10,503 nt of DNA. Origin: Ruminococcaceae bacterium UBA7135 (GTDB lineage Bacteria > Bacillota > Clostridia > Oscillospirales > Ruminococcaceae). Position numbers and translations under genes: made by a program. This document shows positions 1 to 7,142 of the stretch, piece after piece. Every line of letters starts with the position of its first letter. Position 1 is the first letter of the stretch. The stretch lies in contig DKXD01000213.1 in NCBI GenBank assembly GCA_002492075.1, positions 1 to 10,503 of the forward strand, given 5' to 3'. The notes under the pieces were generated by a model that saw only the letters and a program-made list of their open reading frames with translations, was not told the DNA's origin and did no database searches.

Positions 1-1
1 C

Positions 2-1420
2 GAACAGCCCGCGGCAATGTCGGCTCAGCCCGCAGCCGAGCCGTCGGTACAGCCGCCGACCGAACAGTTTACGCCTATGCCGGATTGGTCTGCTGTGCCG
101 CCAATGAGCGCTCCGATGCAGGCGGCGAGCGCTGCTGTACCGAAAAAGCGCTCGAAAGCGGGCAAGATAGTGGCGATAGCGGTTTCGGCGGCGGTGGTCA
201 TTGCGGCGGCGATATTGCTTTTTATGTTCTGGAAAAAGCAGTCGGCGGAGAAACCCAAAATGACAGTGGACGGAAAAAATATTCCCATCGATATGACGAT
301 ATACACGTCTTACACGGACTATTATTACAACCTTGAACGATTTACAGCGATTTTCTTCGGCAAAACTGAGGACGAAGCGTATATCTGCCAGGTATATTTT
401 CCGGAGAAGCCGACTACCGATACCGATTATGCAATATTGGGTGACGATTCCGATGACGTACAATACCTTTTTTCCTGCTCTTCAAATGAAACCAAGGTTG
501 AAGACGGCTTACACACCTTTGAATGGTCGTATTATAAAGTGGATAGCACAGCGCGCCCGATATCGGTAGGAAAGTGCGATCCCTATAAATTTATAAATAT
601 CGCGGTCGCAGGCGGCACAGAACCGACAGGTTTTGGAGAATTGAATCATGAATTTGAGTTCAAGGTAAGCGGCAAAATTGATTATACGAAGTATTCGGAA
701 GAGGAAGGTGATAAAGTTTTAGAGGATTGGATGAAAAACAACATGATCCCCGCGTCGGAAGCCGACACTCCCACTTCCGTTCCCTCTCAAACCGAGCAGC
801 CCTCTCAGCCTGTCAACGAAAACAAAGACGAGATCGAGATCAAGGGGGAAAAATACTCCACCGATCTGACTTTCCTCGATCTTTCGGGAAAGGATCTTAA
901 CGATTGGGATATACAAGACCTTAAATATATGACGAAGCTGGAGCGCATAGAATTAAGCAACAACAATCTTGGCGACATATCAATATTGCAGGCTATTCCT
1001 TCTCTTGTTGAGATAGACGCGGATAATAACAGCATAAGCAACATTTCTTTCCTCTCGGAGCTGAGTAATATTAAAATCGTCGTTATGAATAACAATCGTA
1101 TCAGCGATATTTCGGTGTTCGAGAATATTCCCGCCATTCAAAAGATATGGCTGAACGACAACTTCATCACGGATATCTCGCCCATTGCCAACTGCACGAA
1201 TTTGACCGAAATCGGATTTGACAACTGCCAAATAAACGACATCTCCGTACTTAACAGAATGGTAAGGCTGCAGCAGCTTAGCTTATACAATACCGGCATA
1301 ACGGATATCTCCGTGCTTTCAAACTGTTTTTCTTTGAAAAAGTTGAACATCGGCGGGAATGAGATCGATGACATATCCGCGCTTGATAAGCTCAAACTTG
1401 AAGAGTTCTATGTGGATTGA
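2..1420 (+). CDS. Membrane-anchored leucine-rich-repeat protein, 5'-truncated by window edge
   Basis: The reading frame is open to the left edge (E-Q-P-A-A precedes the first ATG at 17), so the true start is probably outside the window. Counting from that ATG, residues 1-43 are a Pro/Ala/Gln-rich segment, 51-72 form one transmembrane helix preceded by Lys/Arg (KKRSKAGK), 75-245 are an unrecognised domain, and 248-270 are a Thr/Ser/Pro/Gln linker. Residues 285-460 are about seven 22-residue leucine-rich repeats with the internalin-like core LxxIxLxxNxIxDIS; the D-I-S or N-I-S step recurs in seven consecutive repeats. The protein ends in a short cap at 467. The expected topology is a cytoplasmic N-terminus with the LRR region outside the cell, probably binding a protein or glycan. 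In similar Clostridia proteins the missing N-terminus is often a zinc ribbon, but that cannot be seen here. The ligand is unknown. The LRR and membrane-helix calls are firm; the function is not. Confidence 0.85.
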   Translation, partial: EQPAAMSAQPAAEPSVQPPTEQFTPMPDWSAVPPMSAPMQAASAAVPKKRSKAGKIVAIAVSAAVVIAAAILLFMFWKKQSAEKPKMTVDGKNIPIDMTIYTSYTDYYYNLERFTAIFFGKTEDEAYICQVYFPEKPTTDTDYAILGDDSDDVQYLFSCSSNETKVEDGLHTFEWSYYKVDSTARPISVGKCDPYKFINIAVAGGTEPTGFGELNHEFEFKVSGKIDYTKYSEEEGDKVLEDWMKNNMIPASEADTPTSVPSQTEQPSQPVNENKDEIEIKGEKYSTDLTFLDLSGKDLNDWDIQDLKYMTKLERIELSNNNLGDISILQAIPSLVEIDADNNSISNISFLSELSNIKIVVMNNNRISDISVFENIPAIQKIWLNDNFITDISPIANCTNLTEIGFDNCQINDISVLNRMVRLQQLSLYNTGITDISVLSNCFSLKKLNIGGNEIDDISALDKLKLEEFYVD

Positions 1421-1454
1421 CGCTTTGCTGATGATCAAAGTGCGGTTTTATTGC

Positions 1455-1483
1455 CTTTCTCCCCGTCTCAGACGGGGAGAAAG
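1455..1483. repeat. Perfect 13-bp palindrome (CTTTCTCCCCGTC / TCA / GACGGGGAGAAAG)
   Basis: The two 13-base arms are exactly complementary around a 3-base centre, 34 bases after the LRR stop codon. There is no T-run after the stem on either strand, so it is not a textbook intrinsic terminator, although it may end or protect the mRNA. A related palindrome lies at 4457-4483 with the same TTTCTCC/GGAGAAA base and a different tip. A weaker 7-bp stem, CGCTTTG/CAAAGTG (1421-1427 with 1436-1442), comes just before it and is followed by CGGTTTT. That could be a weak terminator for the LRR gene. Confidence 0.7.
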
Positions 1484-1577
1484 CTATTAAATCGGCAGTT
1501 GATTTGTTGTTTCAATTCCACAACGATTATTTTAACGTATTTTTCAAACAGTAAAATAATTATTTTGTGTTTTCCTC

Positions 1578-1606
1578 TTGACAATGTGATAAGTTTGTGA
1601 TATAAT
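1578..1606 (+). promoter_or_regulatory. Sigma-A promoter with extended -10 for the 153-aa membrane protein gene
   Basis: TTGACA (1578-1583), a 17-base spacer and TATAAT (1601-1606) match the consensus exactly. TG one base before the -10 gives an extended -10. Transcription should start near 1613, leaving a leader of about 95 nt. An exact 14-bp A/T palindrome, AAAATAATTATTTT (1553-1566), ends 11 bases upstream of the -35 box and could act as an UP element or a regulator site. Confidence 0.85.
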
Positions 1607-1621
1607 ATGATTGATAAGTGT

Positions 1622-1682
1622 ACCGTTGCTTTGCGGCGCGATGTAAACATCGACTTAGATTCGCTATAAAGCAGCGATCGGT
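1622..1682 (+). promoter_or_regulatory. Foldable 5' leader, candidate structured RNA element
   Basis: Nested complementary blocks lie between the promoter and the RBS: ACCG (1622-1625) with CGGT (1679-1682), TGCTTT (1627-1632) with AAAGCA (1668-1673), GCG (1633-1635) with CGC (1662-1664), and an inner CGATGT (1639-1644) with ACATCG (1647-1652). The nesting order is that of one long interrupted hairpin ending 12 nt before the RBS. I do not recognise it as a known riboswitch class and see no terminator or anti-terminator in it. Regulation is an inference from pairing alone. Confidence 0.4.
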
Positions 1683-1707
1683 CAACTACATAACAAAGGA
1701 GAAACTT

Positions 1708-2169
1708 ATGGACATTACTAAGGCGAATGTAATTCGCAAGGTTATCAGAATTTTGAGCTGCGTTTCCGCGGCTGTGGCAGCCGTTTTGGCGTATGTGTTC
1801 AGAAAGATCGAAAGGATCAACGATCTTGAGGCGGTCAGCAGAATGAGCACCATGTGTATGGTGGCACGTATATGCGCAATAGCGACGTTTGTTTTCGCGG
1901 TGGGTATTTTGCTCTTCGATCTTGCCACAAAGACATTTCCCGCTAAATCATCTGCGATAGGTGCGGTGATAGCGCTTGTCGGCTTTATCGGCAACTTTAT
2001 CATTGCTGTTGCTTCTACATCGAGTGGATTTCTTATGTACATAATGGAACACGCAAATCTTTCCGGAAAAGTCACCATGACCCAGCTTAACATAGGCTCT
2101 TATATGATACTTGCGTCCGGCGTATTTTTGATAAGCTACAACGCGAAATGCATGAAGAGCGGTACATAA
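1708..2169 (+). CDS. Hypothetical four-helix membrane protein, 153 aa
   Basis: The start chosen is the ATG at 1708, which has an AAAGGAG ribosome binding site 6 bases upstream. The frame extends upstream to an ATG at 1618, but that would lie almost at the transcription start and put the structured leader inside the coding region. The product has four predicted membrane helices at about residues 11-31, 51-72, 81-103 and 126-145. Short basic or polar loops separate them, with an R-K-I-E-R stretch after helix 1 and a basic C-terminus. No catalytic motif or known family is recognised. It appears to be a single-gene unit with its own strong promoter and terminator, convergent with the peptidase gene. 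The N-terminus is probably cytoplasmic because it is rich in Lys and Arg. The gene itself is well supported; its function is unknown. Confidence 0.85.
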   Translation: MDITKANVIRKVIRILSCVSAAVAAVLAYVFRKIERINDLEAVSRMSTMCMVARICAIATFVFAVGILLFDLATKTFPAKSSAIGAVIALVGFIGNFIIAVASTSSGFLMYIMEHANLSGKVTMTQLNIGSYMILASGVFLISYNAKCMKSGT

Positions 2170-2189
2170 CAGTTCAATAAAAGCATAAT

Positions 2190-2223
2190 AAAGCGCGGAA
2201 GAAATTCCGCGCTTTTGTTTTTT
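2190..2223 (+). terminator. Intrinsic terminator, probably bidirectional
   Basis: An 11-bp perfect stem, AAAGCGCGGAA (2190-2200) with TTCCGCGCTTT (2205-2215), closes a GAAA tetraloop and runs into TTTTGTTTTTT. It lies 20 bases after the stop of the 153-aa gene and directly abuts the stop of the convergent peptidase gene. On the minus strand the stem is followed by TTTATTATGCTTTT, so it can probably stop both transcripts. Confidence 0.92.
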
Positions 2224-4322
2224 CAGTTGCTTTCGGTTTCGGGTTGTGGGTTGAAATCAAGCTGTCCGTTTTTGACAGTAAATGTCACCGGCGTCGTTTC
2301 ATACCTGTTGCCGCGAATGTCGTCTACGATAACCAAATAAAAATAGCCGCCGTCGCCGAGAGTGTCATAAATGATGTTCGACCCGCTTGCGAGTAAATAG
2401 TCCGCGCCTTTTTCCGTTTGGAATTTCTCGGCTTTTTTGGTGCAGACGTCATAGAGCGCTGAGATCGTGTCGCCGACAGCCGGCTTTTTGAAAACCGAAA
2501 CGTTGTTTGTGTCAACGCACCAATAGCCGTCGATGGATACGGTTTTGCTGCTTTCATCAAAGTTAAACAGCATAGTGGTTTCATTTTCTCCTATTTGCAG
2601 CTGCGTGACATATTTTCCGTCCGCGCGAAGTTTTATCTGAAGCGGATCGCGGTTTTTCAGCATGATCCAGCGTCCGTCAAGCGAATCGGAGAAAACGCCT
2701 GTTTTCAGATCGGCGGTGGAGCAGGTCCTTGTTCCATAGGCTAGGTAGCGATGATCTACAGACGCCTTAAAAATGCTTATTCCCACCCGTGATATTTTGT
2801 CAAGAGTGTCCGGTGGAAGGGATACGGTGTAAGAGCCGTTTTCGTATTTTGGCTCTGCGGTGAACTGTATACTCGTGTTTTTCTCGGTCTTGTCGTCGTA
2901 AAATTCAGGCTCGGCATCGCCGCCGAAATACTCGTCAAGCTTGTGCGTGCCATTGTTAATATCGTCGCGCCAAAGCTCGGAAATCGAGACTTGCGAACCG
3001 TTTGATGTTTTGGGCACAAGCGCCGTTTGAAGCTGCTTTTGGTCTATAAGTTCCAGATAGTGCGGGCTTATACAATGTTTTGCGAACGTTTTCATCTCGG
3101 CGGAACCGCGCGGCTCAAACGGATAATAAATAGTCAGACCGCCGGCGTTCTTGTGATCTTCGCCGTTCTTTTGATATACGACCATATCGTCTATGGCGGA
3201 AAGAAGCTCATCGGTTTTGCTTGAAAATTTGCTGCCTGCCTTGACGATATCCTTGATATCCGCGGAGTTGGAGTAACCCGCAAATCCGTTGTTGTTTCCG
3301 AAATGCTCGGCGCTGTCGAGATACGTTTCAAACTCGATAAGTGAAGCTGTGTTGGTAAGAGCGCCGCAGAGGTCGTCTGCGTAGGCGTCGAATTTTACAA
3401 GAAAGTTGTCGAACTTTGAAAGATCGATCACCGACAGCGTTATGCGGTTTAATTCTTCGGAGTGGGCATTGTCCGAAATAAACCCGTCGCACAGCTTTTG
3501 GGCTATCGTGTCCCAGTCGGTGTGAGGGTCGCTGCCCAGCAGATCACCCATCACAGTGTAATCCCAGCCATCGGCAGGCTCCAGTTCTTCGGAGGCTATC
3601 ATATAATTTGCATACGTTGCGGTTATATTGGCAACTTCGGCGGTCGCCATATAGCAGTTGTCAAAGCCGATAAACTCGAATTTATCCGTCATCAGCGCCG
3701 CCGTTTCGGAAAGCGCGCTGTTTATGCTTTCCAGGGAAAGGTATTTCCCATCGAACAGGTTATCCTTGCAAACCCCGCCTATAGTTCCCTTGCCGTGTCC
3801 CCAGAATATCAACCCCATATTTTCCGCCGGATAGTTTTCAACCCCCCATTTTAAGAAGTTCCGCAGCGTAGAGCCTTTTGCCATTGAATCGAGCGAAACA
3901 TAGGCAAGTTTAGTCATTTCTCCGTTGCATATCTGAAAGCGCCCAAGACTTTCCGCATTGGCATTCTCATTCCGCCACCTGTTTGAACCGCCTGTTTGGA
4001 CGATAAACTTCACTTTTTTCCCTGTTGAAGCGGCACGCATTTCGTCCATATCGTGAGAACCGCTTGACTTTAATTCTTCAAGATCGGAGCCGCTCATATA
4101 AACGAATATCGTCCAGGTGCCGTCCTCGCCCATCGGCGTATTTCCGATCTCTTTGCGCGTTATCTCAAAAGCGCCGCTGCCGCTGAGTTTTACTGTTTTG
4201 CGAGCCGTTAAAACGGGCGGCGTATCGGGTTCTGTCAGTAAAGGGGCGGACTTTTTGCAGCCGCAAAGTGATATTCCCAAAGCGGCGCACAATACCGCCG
4301 CGATAAGCTTTCTGAATTTCAT
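2223..4322 (-). CDS. Clostripain-family (peptidase C11) lipoprotein
   Basis: This is a predicted surface-anchored cysteine endopeptidase of 699 aa; C11 enzymes usually cleave after Arg or Lys. From the chosen start, residues 1-22 are a lipoprotein signal (K-F-R-K, hydrophobic core, lipobox L-C-G-C with the lipidated Cys at 22). The peptidase domain begins near residue 68 (TWTIFVYMSGSDLE). The catalytic His is H176 in FWGHGKG and the catalytic Cys is C223 in FDNCYMAT, each following a hydrophobic beta strand as in the caspase-like fold. From about 480 to the end lies a probable beta-rich C-terminal region. The start is the ATG at 4322, because the frame's upstream ATG (4400) sits at the predicted transcription start while 4322 has AAAGGA 11 bases upstream and begins the signal peptide. 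The gene is monocistronic with its own promoter. No dedicated inhibitor or partner lies next to it. Substrate is unknown; it may act in nutrient proteolysis or in processing surface proteins. Confidence 0.9.
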   Translation of the reverse strand: MKFRKLIAAVLCAALGISLCGCKKSAPLLTEPDTPPVLTARKTVKLSGSGAFEITRKEIGNTPMGEDGTWTIFVYMSGSDLEELKSSGSHDMDEMRAASTGKKVKFIVQTGGSNRWRNENANAESLGRFQICNGEMTKLAYVSLDSMAKGSTLRNFLKWGVENYPAENMGLIFWGHGKGTIGGVCKDNLFDGKYLSLESINSALSETAALMTDKFEFIGFDNCYMATAEVANITATYANYMIASEELEPADGWDYTVMGDLLGSDPHTDWDTIAQKLCDGFISDNAHSEELNRITLSVIDLSKFDNFLVKFDAYADDLCGALTNTASLIEFETYLDSAEHFGNNNGFAGYSNSADIKDIVKAGSKFSSKTDELLSAIDDMVVYQKNGEDHKNAGGLTIYYPFEPRGSAEMKTFAKHCISPHYLELIDQKQLQTALVPKTSNGSQVSISELWRDDINNGTHKLDEYFGGDAEPEFYDDKTEKNTSIQFTAEPKYENGSYTVSLPPDTLDKISRVGISIFKASVDHRYLAYGTRTCSTADLKTGVFSDSLDGRWIMLKNRDPLQIKLRADGKYVTQLQIGENETTMLFNFDESSKTVSIDGYWCVDTNNVSVFKKPAVGDTISALYDVCTKKAEKFQTEKGADYLLASGSNIIYDTLGDGGYFYLVIVDDIRGNRYETTPVTFTVKNGQLDFNPQPETESN

Positions 4323-4348
4323 ATATGTATCGTTCCTTTCGGAAAATG

Positions 4349-4386
4349 CGGGCGGCGCGTTTAACGCGATGTTTACGCGCCGCCCG
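4349..4386 (-). promoter_or_regulatory. Very stable 5'-UTR hairpin of the clostripain-like mRNA
   Basis: A perfect 12-bp GC-rich inverted repeat, CGGGCGGCGCGT (4349-4360) with ACGCGCCGCCCG (4375-4386), encloses a 14-base loop that can add an AAC/GTT pairing. With the promoter at 4403-4431, transcription would start near 4396, placing the hairpin about 10 nt from the mRNA 5' end and ending about 9 nt before the AAAGGA site. No U-run follows it on the minus strand, so it is not a terminator. It may protect the 5' end or influence translation. Confidence 0.6.
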
Positions 4387-4402
4387 TTGATCCCATACAT
4401 AT

Positions 4403-4431
4403 ATTATATATTATTCAAAGCGATATGTCAA
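4403..4431 (-). promoter_or_regulatory. Consensus sigma-A promoter for the clostripain-like gene
   Basis: On the minus strand, TTGACA (4431-4426), a 17-base spacer and TATAAT (4408-4403) match the consensus exactly. Predicted initiation near 4396 excludes the upstream ATG at 4400 as the translation start of the peptidase gene. Confidence 0.88.
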
Positions 4432-4456
4432 GTTGAAATTTTTGCGGTAAAATCAT

Positions 4457-4483
4457 TTTCTCCCCCGCGTTGCGGAGGAGAAA
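4457..4483. repeat. Second TTTCTCC/GGAGAAA palindrome, 12-bp stem with one mismatch
   Basis: TTTCTCCCCCGC (4457-4468) pairs with GCGGAGGAGAAA (4472-4483) around a GTT centre, with one C-A mismatch (4464 and 4476). It lies about 20 bases beyond the permease stop on the minus strand and upstream of the peptidase promoter. It shares the TTTCTCC/GGAGAAA base with 1455-1483, while the tip differs on both arms. No proper U-run follows, so a terminator role for the ABC operon is possible but unproven. Confidence 0.6.
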
Positions 4484-4502
4484 GAATATATTTGCACGCT
4501 TT

Positions 4503-6035
4503 TTATCGGGGGTCGTCGGTAGCCGGGTTATATACGTAGTCAAGCTGTTTAAGCTCCCTCAAAAGCGCCTGAGAGTCCGAGTAGTCTATGTTTATTCTCT
4601 GCGAATAGGCAAGCTGGTAGACATAGCCATCCGCTCCCCAGTTTCTGTCAAACTGGAAACTTGGCGACGGCTTGCTCCGATATTCCAAGCTGCCGTGCGG
4701 CGATATTAATACCATGCCCGTGTTCCAACTGCTATCGAACATAATGTCGAACGGATTCACGTGCGCGACGCCCTTTTGGATATGCCTGTCGCATATCTTT
4801 AAAAGCTCCTCAGCCTGCTCCGTGGTAAGTTCATTGGTGTAAAGCCTTGTGTTGTTATCGCCGTAGTAGTTGCCGATAGTTATGGTAAAAAGTGCTTGAT
4901 CATAGTACTTCATGTCGGGGCGGGTCTTGTAATATCCAAAGCCGCCCGTTTTTATTGAAATTACGGTAATTCCCAAAAACACCGCCGTTGTCAGCACGAA
5001 CTTTCCAATCCATTTCAAGAACGAAAAGCCGTTTATCTTCGCGCGGGAAACGATGATGTTGATGATGACGTAAGCTACTCCCGCAACCAGCAAGCCCCAA
5101 CCAAAGCCGGAACTCATAATGGCTATCGAGAATATGGAAGCACAGCTGCCAGCCATGATAAGCTCGAAGAACACCTTGCTTGCTATCGGCGTTCCGACCG
5201 TCCGCGCGTCGCGCTTTTTGTAGATGAAGATAGACAGCATCATTACGGCAAGCGATATTACAGAGCCTACCGCCGCGTGAGCTATAACTGCGCCGTTGCT
5301 GTCCTGGAACATATACAAAAATCCCCAATAGGTCACGTCTATGCTTCCCCAACCGTCAAACAACCCAAAGAGCCAGCTTGAATTATAAAATCCCGAGCTT
5401 GTACCGATAACGTTGTTGACGAAGAACTGCGGGAGGCAATTTATAATAAAGCCGAGTATCATCGAGAAGTACGCGCTTTCGGCAATAGCGCCGCAGCAGC
5501 ACGCGGACAATACCGTTATCGACATAATGAACATACTTCCCGCGAACAGCGCGAAGAATATGGCGAAAATCAACTCAAACGAATCGGGATCGGGTCTTGC
5601 GCCGTTTATCACGCCTATCATTACACACAGCATATTACCGCCGAGAACGGATACGATTAGCGGCGCGGTCTGGATGTAAAACAGGCACAGCAGCTTCGAG
5701 AAGAATCGCTCCGTCGCTTTTATAGGTAAAGCCATTGCCACATCGCAGAGCTGTTGGTTGTTCGTATCTCGGAACACGTTCAGCGCGGAGAAAAAGCTTG
5801 TCAAAACGCCAAATATCGCAAAAGCGGTGCCCCAGCCCGATATTTCGATGGTGGAACCTTGATTATAAAAGTGACCGTTTAGCGCGAACAACAGCATAGC
5901 CACGCCAAAGAACACCAAAGTTATTATCGCGAGCTTTTTGTGTACGCGCGCTTCCGCTGCCGCGGCGCGGGCAATTTTTCGGAATGTCACCTTGTATGTG
6001 GATTTTTCAGCCGTTATTGATGATATTTGCTCCAT
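4503..6035 (-). CDS. ABC-2-type transporter permease with C-terminal soluble domain
   Basis: This 510-aa integral membrane subunit is the partner of the ATPase encoded just upstream. Residues 1-34 are basic and cytoplasmic. About eight or nine helices follow (roughly 35-53, 69-88, 116-142, 153-180, 189-209, 250-272, 286-308, 312-330 and 343-362), with an N-V-F-R-D-T-N-N loop near 86-93 typical of ABC-2 permeases. Residues 363-510 form a soluble domain of nearly 150 residues, rich in Tyr and Asp, of unrecognised fold; its side of the membrane depends on the exact helix count. The start at 6035 is chosen because GGAGG lies 9 bases upstream, inside the ATPase gene; the frame's other ATG (6074) has no comparable site. 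The 29-bp overlap with the ATPase gene implies translational coupling. It resembles YtrC/YtrD-type permeases, but only one permease is present, so it probably works as a homodimer. Substrate is unknown. Confidence 0.85.
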   Translation of the reverse strand: MEQISSITAEKSTYKVTFRKIARAAAAEARVHKKLAIITLVFFGVAMLLFALNGHFYNQGSTIEISGWGTAFAIFGVLTSFFSALNVFRDTNNQQLCDVAMALPIKATERFFSKLLCLFYIQTAPLIVSVLGGNMLCVMIGVINGARPDPDSFELIFAIFFALFAGSMFIMSITVLSACCCGAIAESAYFSMILGFIINCLPQFFVNNVIGTSSGFYNSSWLFGLFDGWGSIDVTYWGFLYMFQDSNGAVIAHAAVGSVISLAVMMLSIFIYKKRDARTVGTPIASKVFFELIMAGSCASIFSIAIMSSGFGWGLLVAGVAYVIINIIVSRAKINGFSFLKWIGKFVLTTAVFLGITVISIKTGGFGYYKTRPDMKYYDQALFTITIGNYYGDNNTRLYTNELTTEQAEELLKICDRHIQKGVAHVNPFDIMFDSSWNTGMVLISPHGSLEYRSKPSPSFQFDRNWGADGYVYQLAYSQRINIDYSDSQALLRELKQLDYVYNPATDDPR

Positions 6036-6951
6036 ATCCTCTCGCCTCCAATTCGTAGATAAAGATTTCTTCAAGGGTAAGCGGGATAAACTCGCTTATG
6101 TCGCAGTCGATAGTCGCGATACGTTCGGTGATATATTCCTCCGCGCCGCGTACCACAGCCTGCGTCACCGAGCCCATTATTGTGTACTGCATTACGGCGA
6201 GCTTCGCGTTTTGCATTTCCTTAAGCGTCACCGCGCCGCTCTTTCGCGCAAGCTGTATCTTTCCGAAGCAGCTCTTGATGTTGTCTATTTCGTCAGCGAA
6301 TATCATTTGTCCTTGGTGTATCAGCATTGCGCGGTCGCACAGCTCGTTTATCTCGGCGATGTTGTGTGAGGAAACGACCATCGTTGCTTGGCGGTCTATA
6401 AGCTCGTTGATAATCATTTGCTTGACAAAGCGCCGCATTGCGGGGTCGAGCCCGTCGAAAGCCTCGTCCAGCAGCAGATATTTGGTGTTGCAGGAAAGCC
6501 CGATTATCACGACCGCCTGACGCTTCATTCCCTTAGAGAAGTCGCTCATGCGCTTGTTCCGCGGGAGCTGAAGCTGAGTTACCAGCCTGTTGTATATCTC
6601 AAACGAGAAGTTGTCGTAATAGCTTGCGAAGTATTTCGCCAACCCGTCAAGCGTGAATTGGGTGTACTGCACGGTTTCATCGTTCACGAAGAATATCTTT
6701 GATTTCGCGTTCGGGTTATCGAACACATCCTCGCCGTCTATTTTTACGCTGCCCTGTTCGGTTTTGTAAACTCCGCACATCATTCGCAGCAGCGTGGATT
6801 TTCCCGCGCCGTTAGACCCAAGAAAGCCGTAAATGCAGCCCTCGGGAATGGTTATCGAGATGTTGTCCAGAGCCTTGAAACCGTCGTTCGGATCGACTTT
6901 GCCCAAGCCCTTTTTGGTGAATACCATGCTTGCATTTGTTATTTCTATCAT
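6007..6951 (-). CDS. ABC transporter ATP-binding protein, YtrB-like
   Basis: This 314-aa nucleotide-binding subunit powers the adjacent permease from the cytoplasmic face. The Walker A motif is GSNGAGKST at residues 45-53, the signature is the divergent FSKGMKRQ at 138-145 (SKGMK in place of LSGGQ, common in YtrB/EcsA-type ATPases), Walker B with the catalytic Glu is LLLDEAFDGLDP at 159-170 (E163), and the switch His is H196 in VVSSH. The usual Q-loop glutamine is not evident around FFVNDET (87-93). A C-terminal extension of about 90 residues follows the nucleotide-binding core. AAGGAG lies 7 bases before the ATG. The gene lies 41 bases after the 48-aa gene and overlaps the permease gene, so all four genes are likely co-transcribed. 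All catalytic elements needed for ATP hydrolysis are present. Confidence 0.93.
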   Translation of the reverse strand: MIEITNASMVFTKKGLGKVDPNDGFKALDNISITIPEGCIYGFLGSNGAGKSTLLRMMCGVYKTEQGSVKIDGEDVFDNPNAKSKIFFVNDETVQYTQFTLDGLAKYFASYYDNFSFEIYNRLVTQLQLPRNKRMSDFSKGMKRQAVVIIGLSCNTKYLLLDEAFDGLDPAMRRFVKQMIINELIDRQATMVVSSHNIAEINELCDRAMLIHQGQMIFADEIDNIKSCFGKIQLARKSGAVTLKEMQNAKLAVMQYTIMGSVTQAVVRGAEEYITERIATIDCDISEFIPLTLEEIFIYELEARGYGANIINNG

Positions 6952-6992
6952 AACTCTGCTCCTTATTTAAATTCGTTACGCGCCGCCGTGCT

Positions 6993-7139
6993 TCAAGCTG
7001 TTTTGCCCGACTTAGCCGCCATCTTGCACAACGTTGCTATCACCCATACCAGAGAGGCTATAAGAGCAAACGGCAGCGCCGCGATTATCAATATTGCCGT
7101 GCCCACGCATTTTAAGGATTTTTTAAATGTATCTTTCAT
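6993..7139 (-). CDS. Small single-helix membrane protein, 48 aa, in the YtrA-type operon
   Basis: On the minus strand an ATG at 7139 opens a 48-codon frame ending in TGA at 6993. GGAGG lies 7 bases before the ATG, and the GntR stop codon ends only 3 bases before it, so this is an operon gene with likely coupled translation. The product starts M-K-D-T-F-K-K-S-L-K, has one hydrophobic helix at about residues 12-38 containing a Pro and a Trp, and ends with a basic tail (C-K-M-A-A-K-S-G-K). No family is recognised. A good RBS, exact spacing, and membrane-protein composition with basic ends support it as real. It may be an accessory subunit or modulator of the ABC transporter, which is inference from position only. 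Confidence 0.78.
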   Translation of the reverse strand: MKDTFKKSLKCVGTAILIIAALPFALIASLVWVIATLCKMAAKSGKTA

Positions 7140-7142
7140 ATT

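Noticed and set aside
1053..1410. Recurring gatatc/gacatc-like motifs in the LRR region as a DNA repeat array
   Set aside because: The periodicity of 66 bases is explained by the 22-residue protein repeats encoding D-I-S; there are no spacers or exact DNA repeats as in CRISPR.
1455..1483. Classical intrinsic terminator for the LRR gene
   Set aside because: The stem is strong, but no T-run follows on either strand, so it is listed as a palindromic repeat only.
1618..1707. N-terminal extension of the 153-aa membrane protein
   Set aside because: It would start almost at the transcription start without an RBS, and the ATG at 1708 has AAAGGAG at ideal spacing.
3462..3854. Open frame of 130 codons on the plus strand inside the peptidase gene
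   Set aside because: It lies antisense to well-supported coding sequence with catalytic motifs, has no RBS or promoter, and its product lacks domain features.
4323..4400. Upstream start for the clostripain-like gene adding 26 residues
   Set aside because: The ATG at 4400 sits at the predicted transcription start and would bury the lipoprotein signal; the hairpin and RBS lie in this segment.
6098..6520. Plus-strand frames opposite the ABC ATPase
   Set aside because: They are mirror frames of a gene with complete Walker and signature motifs; no RBS and no recognisable product.
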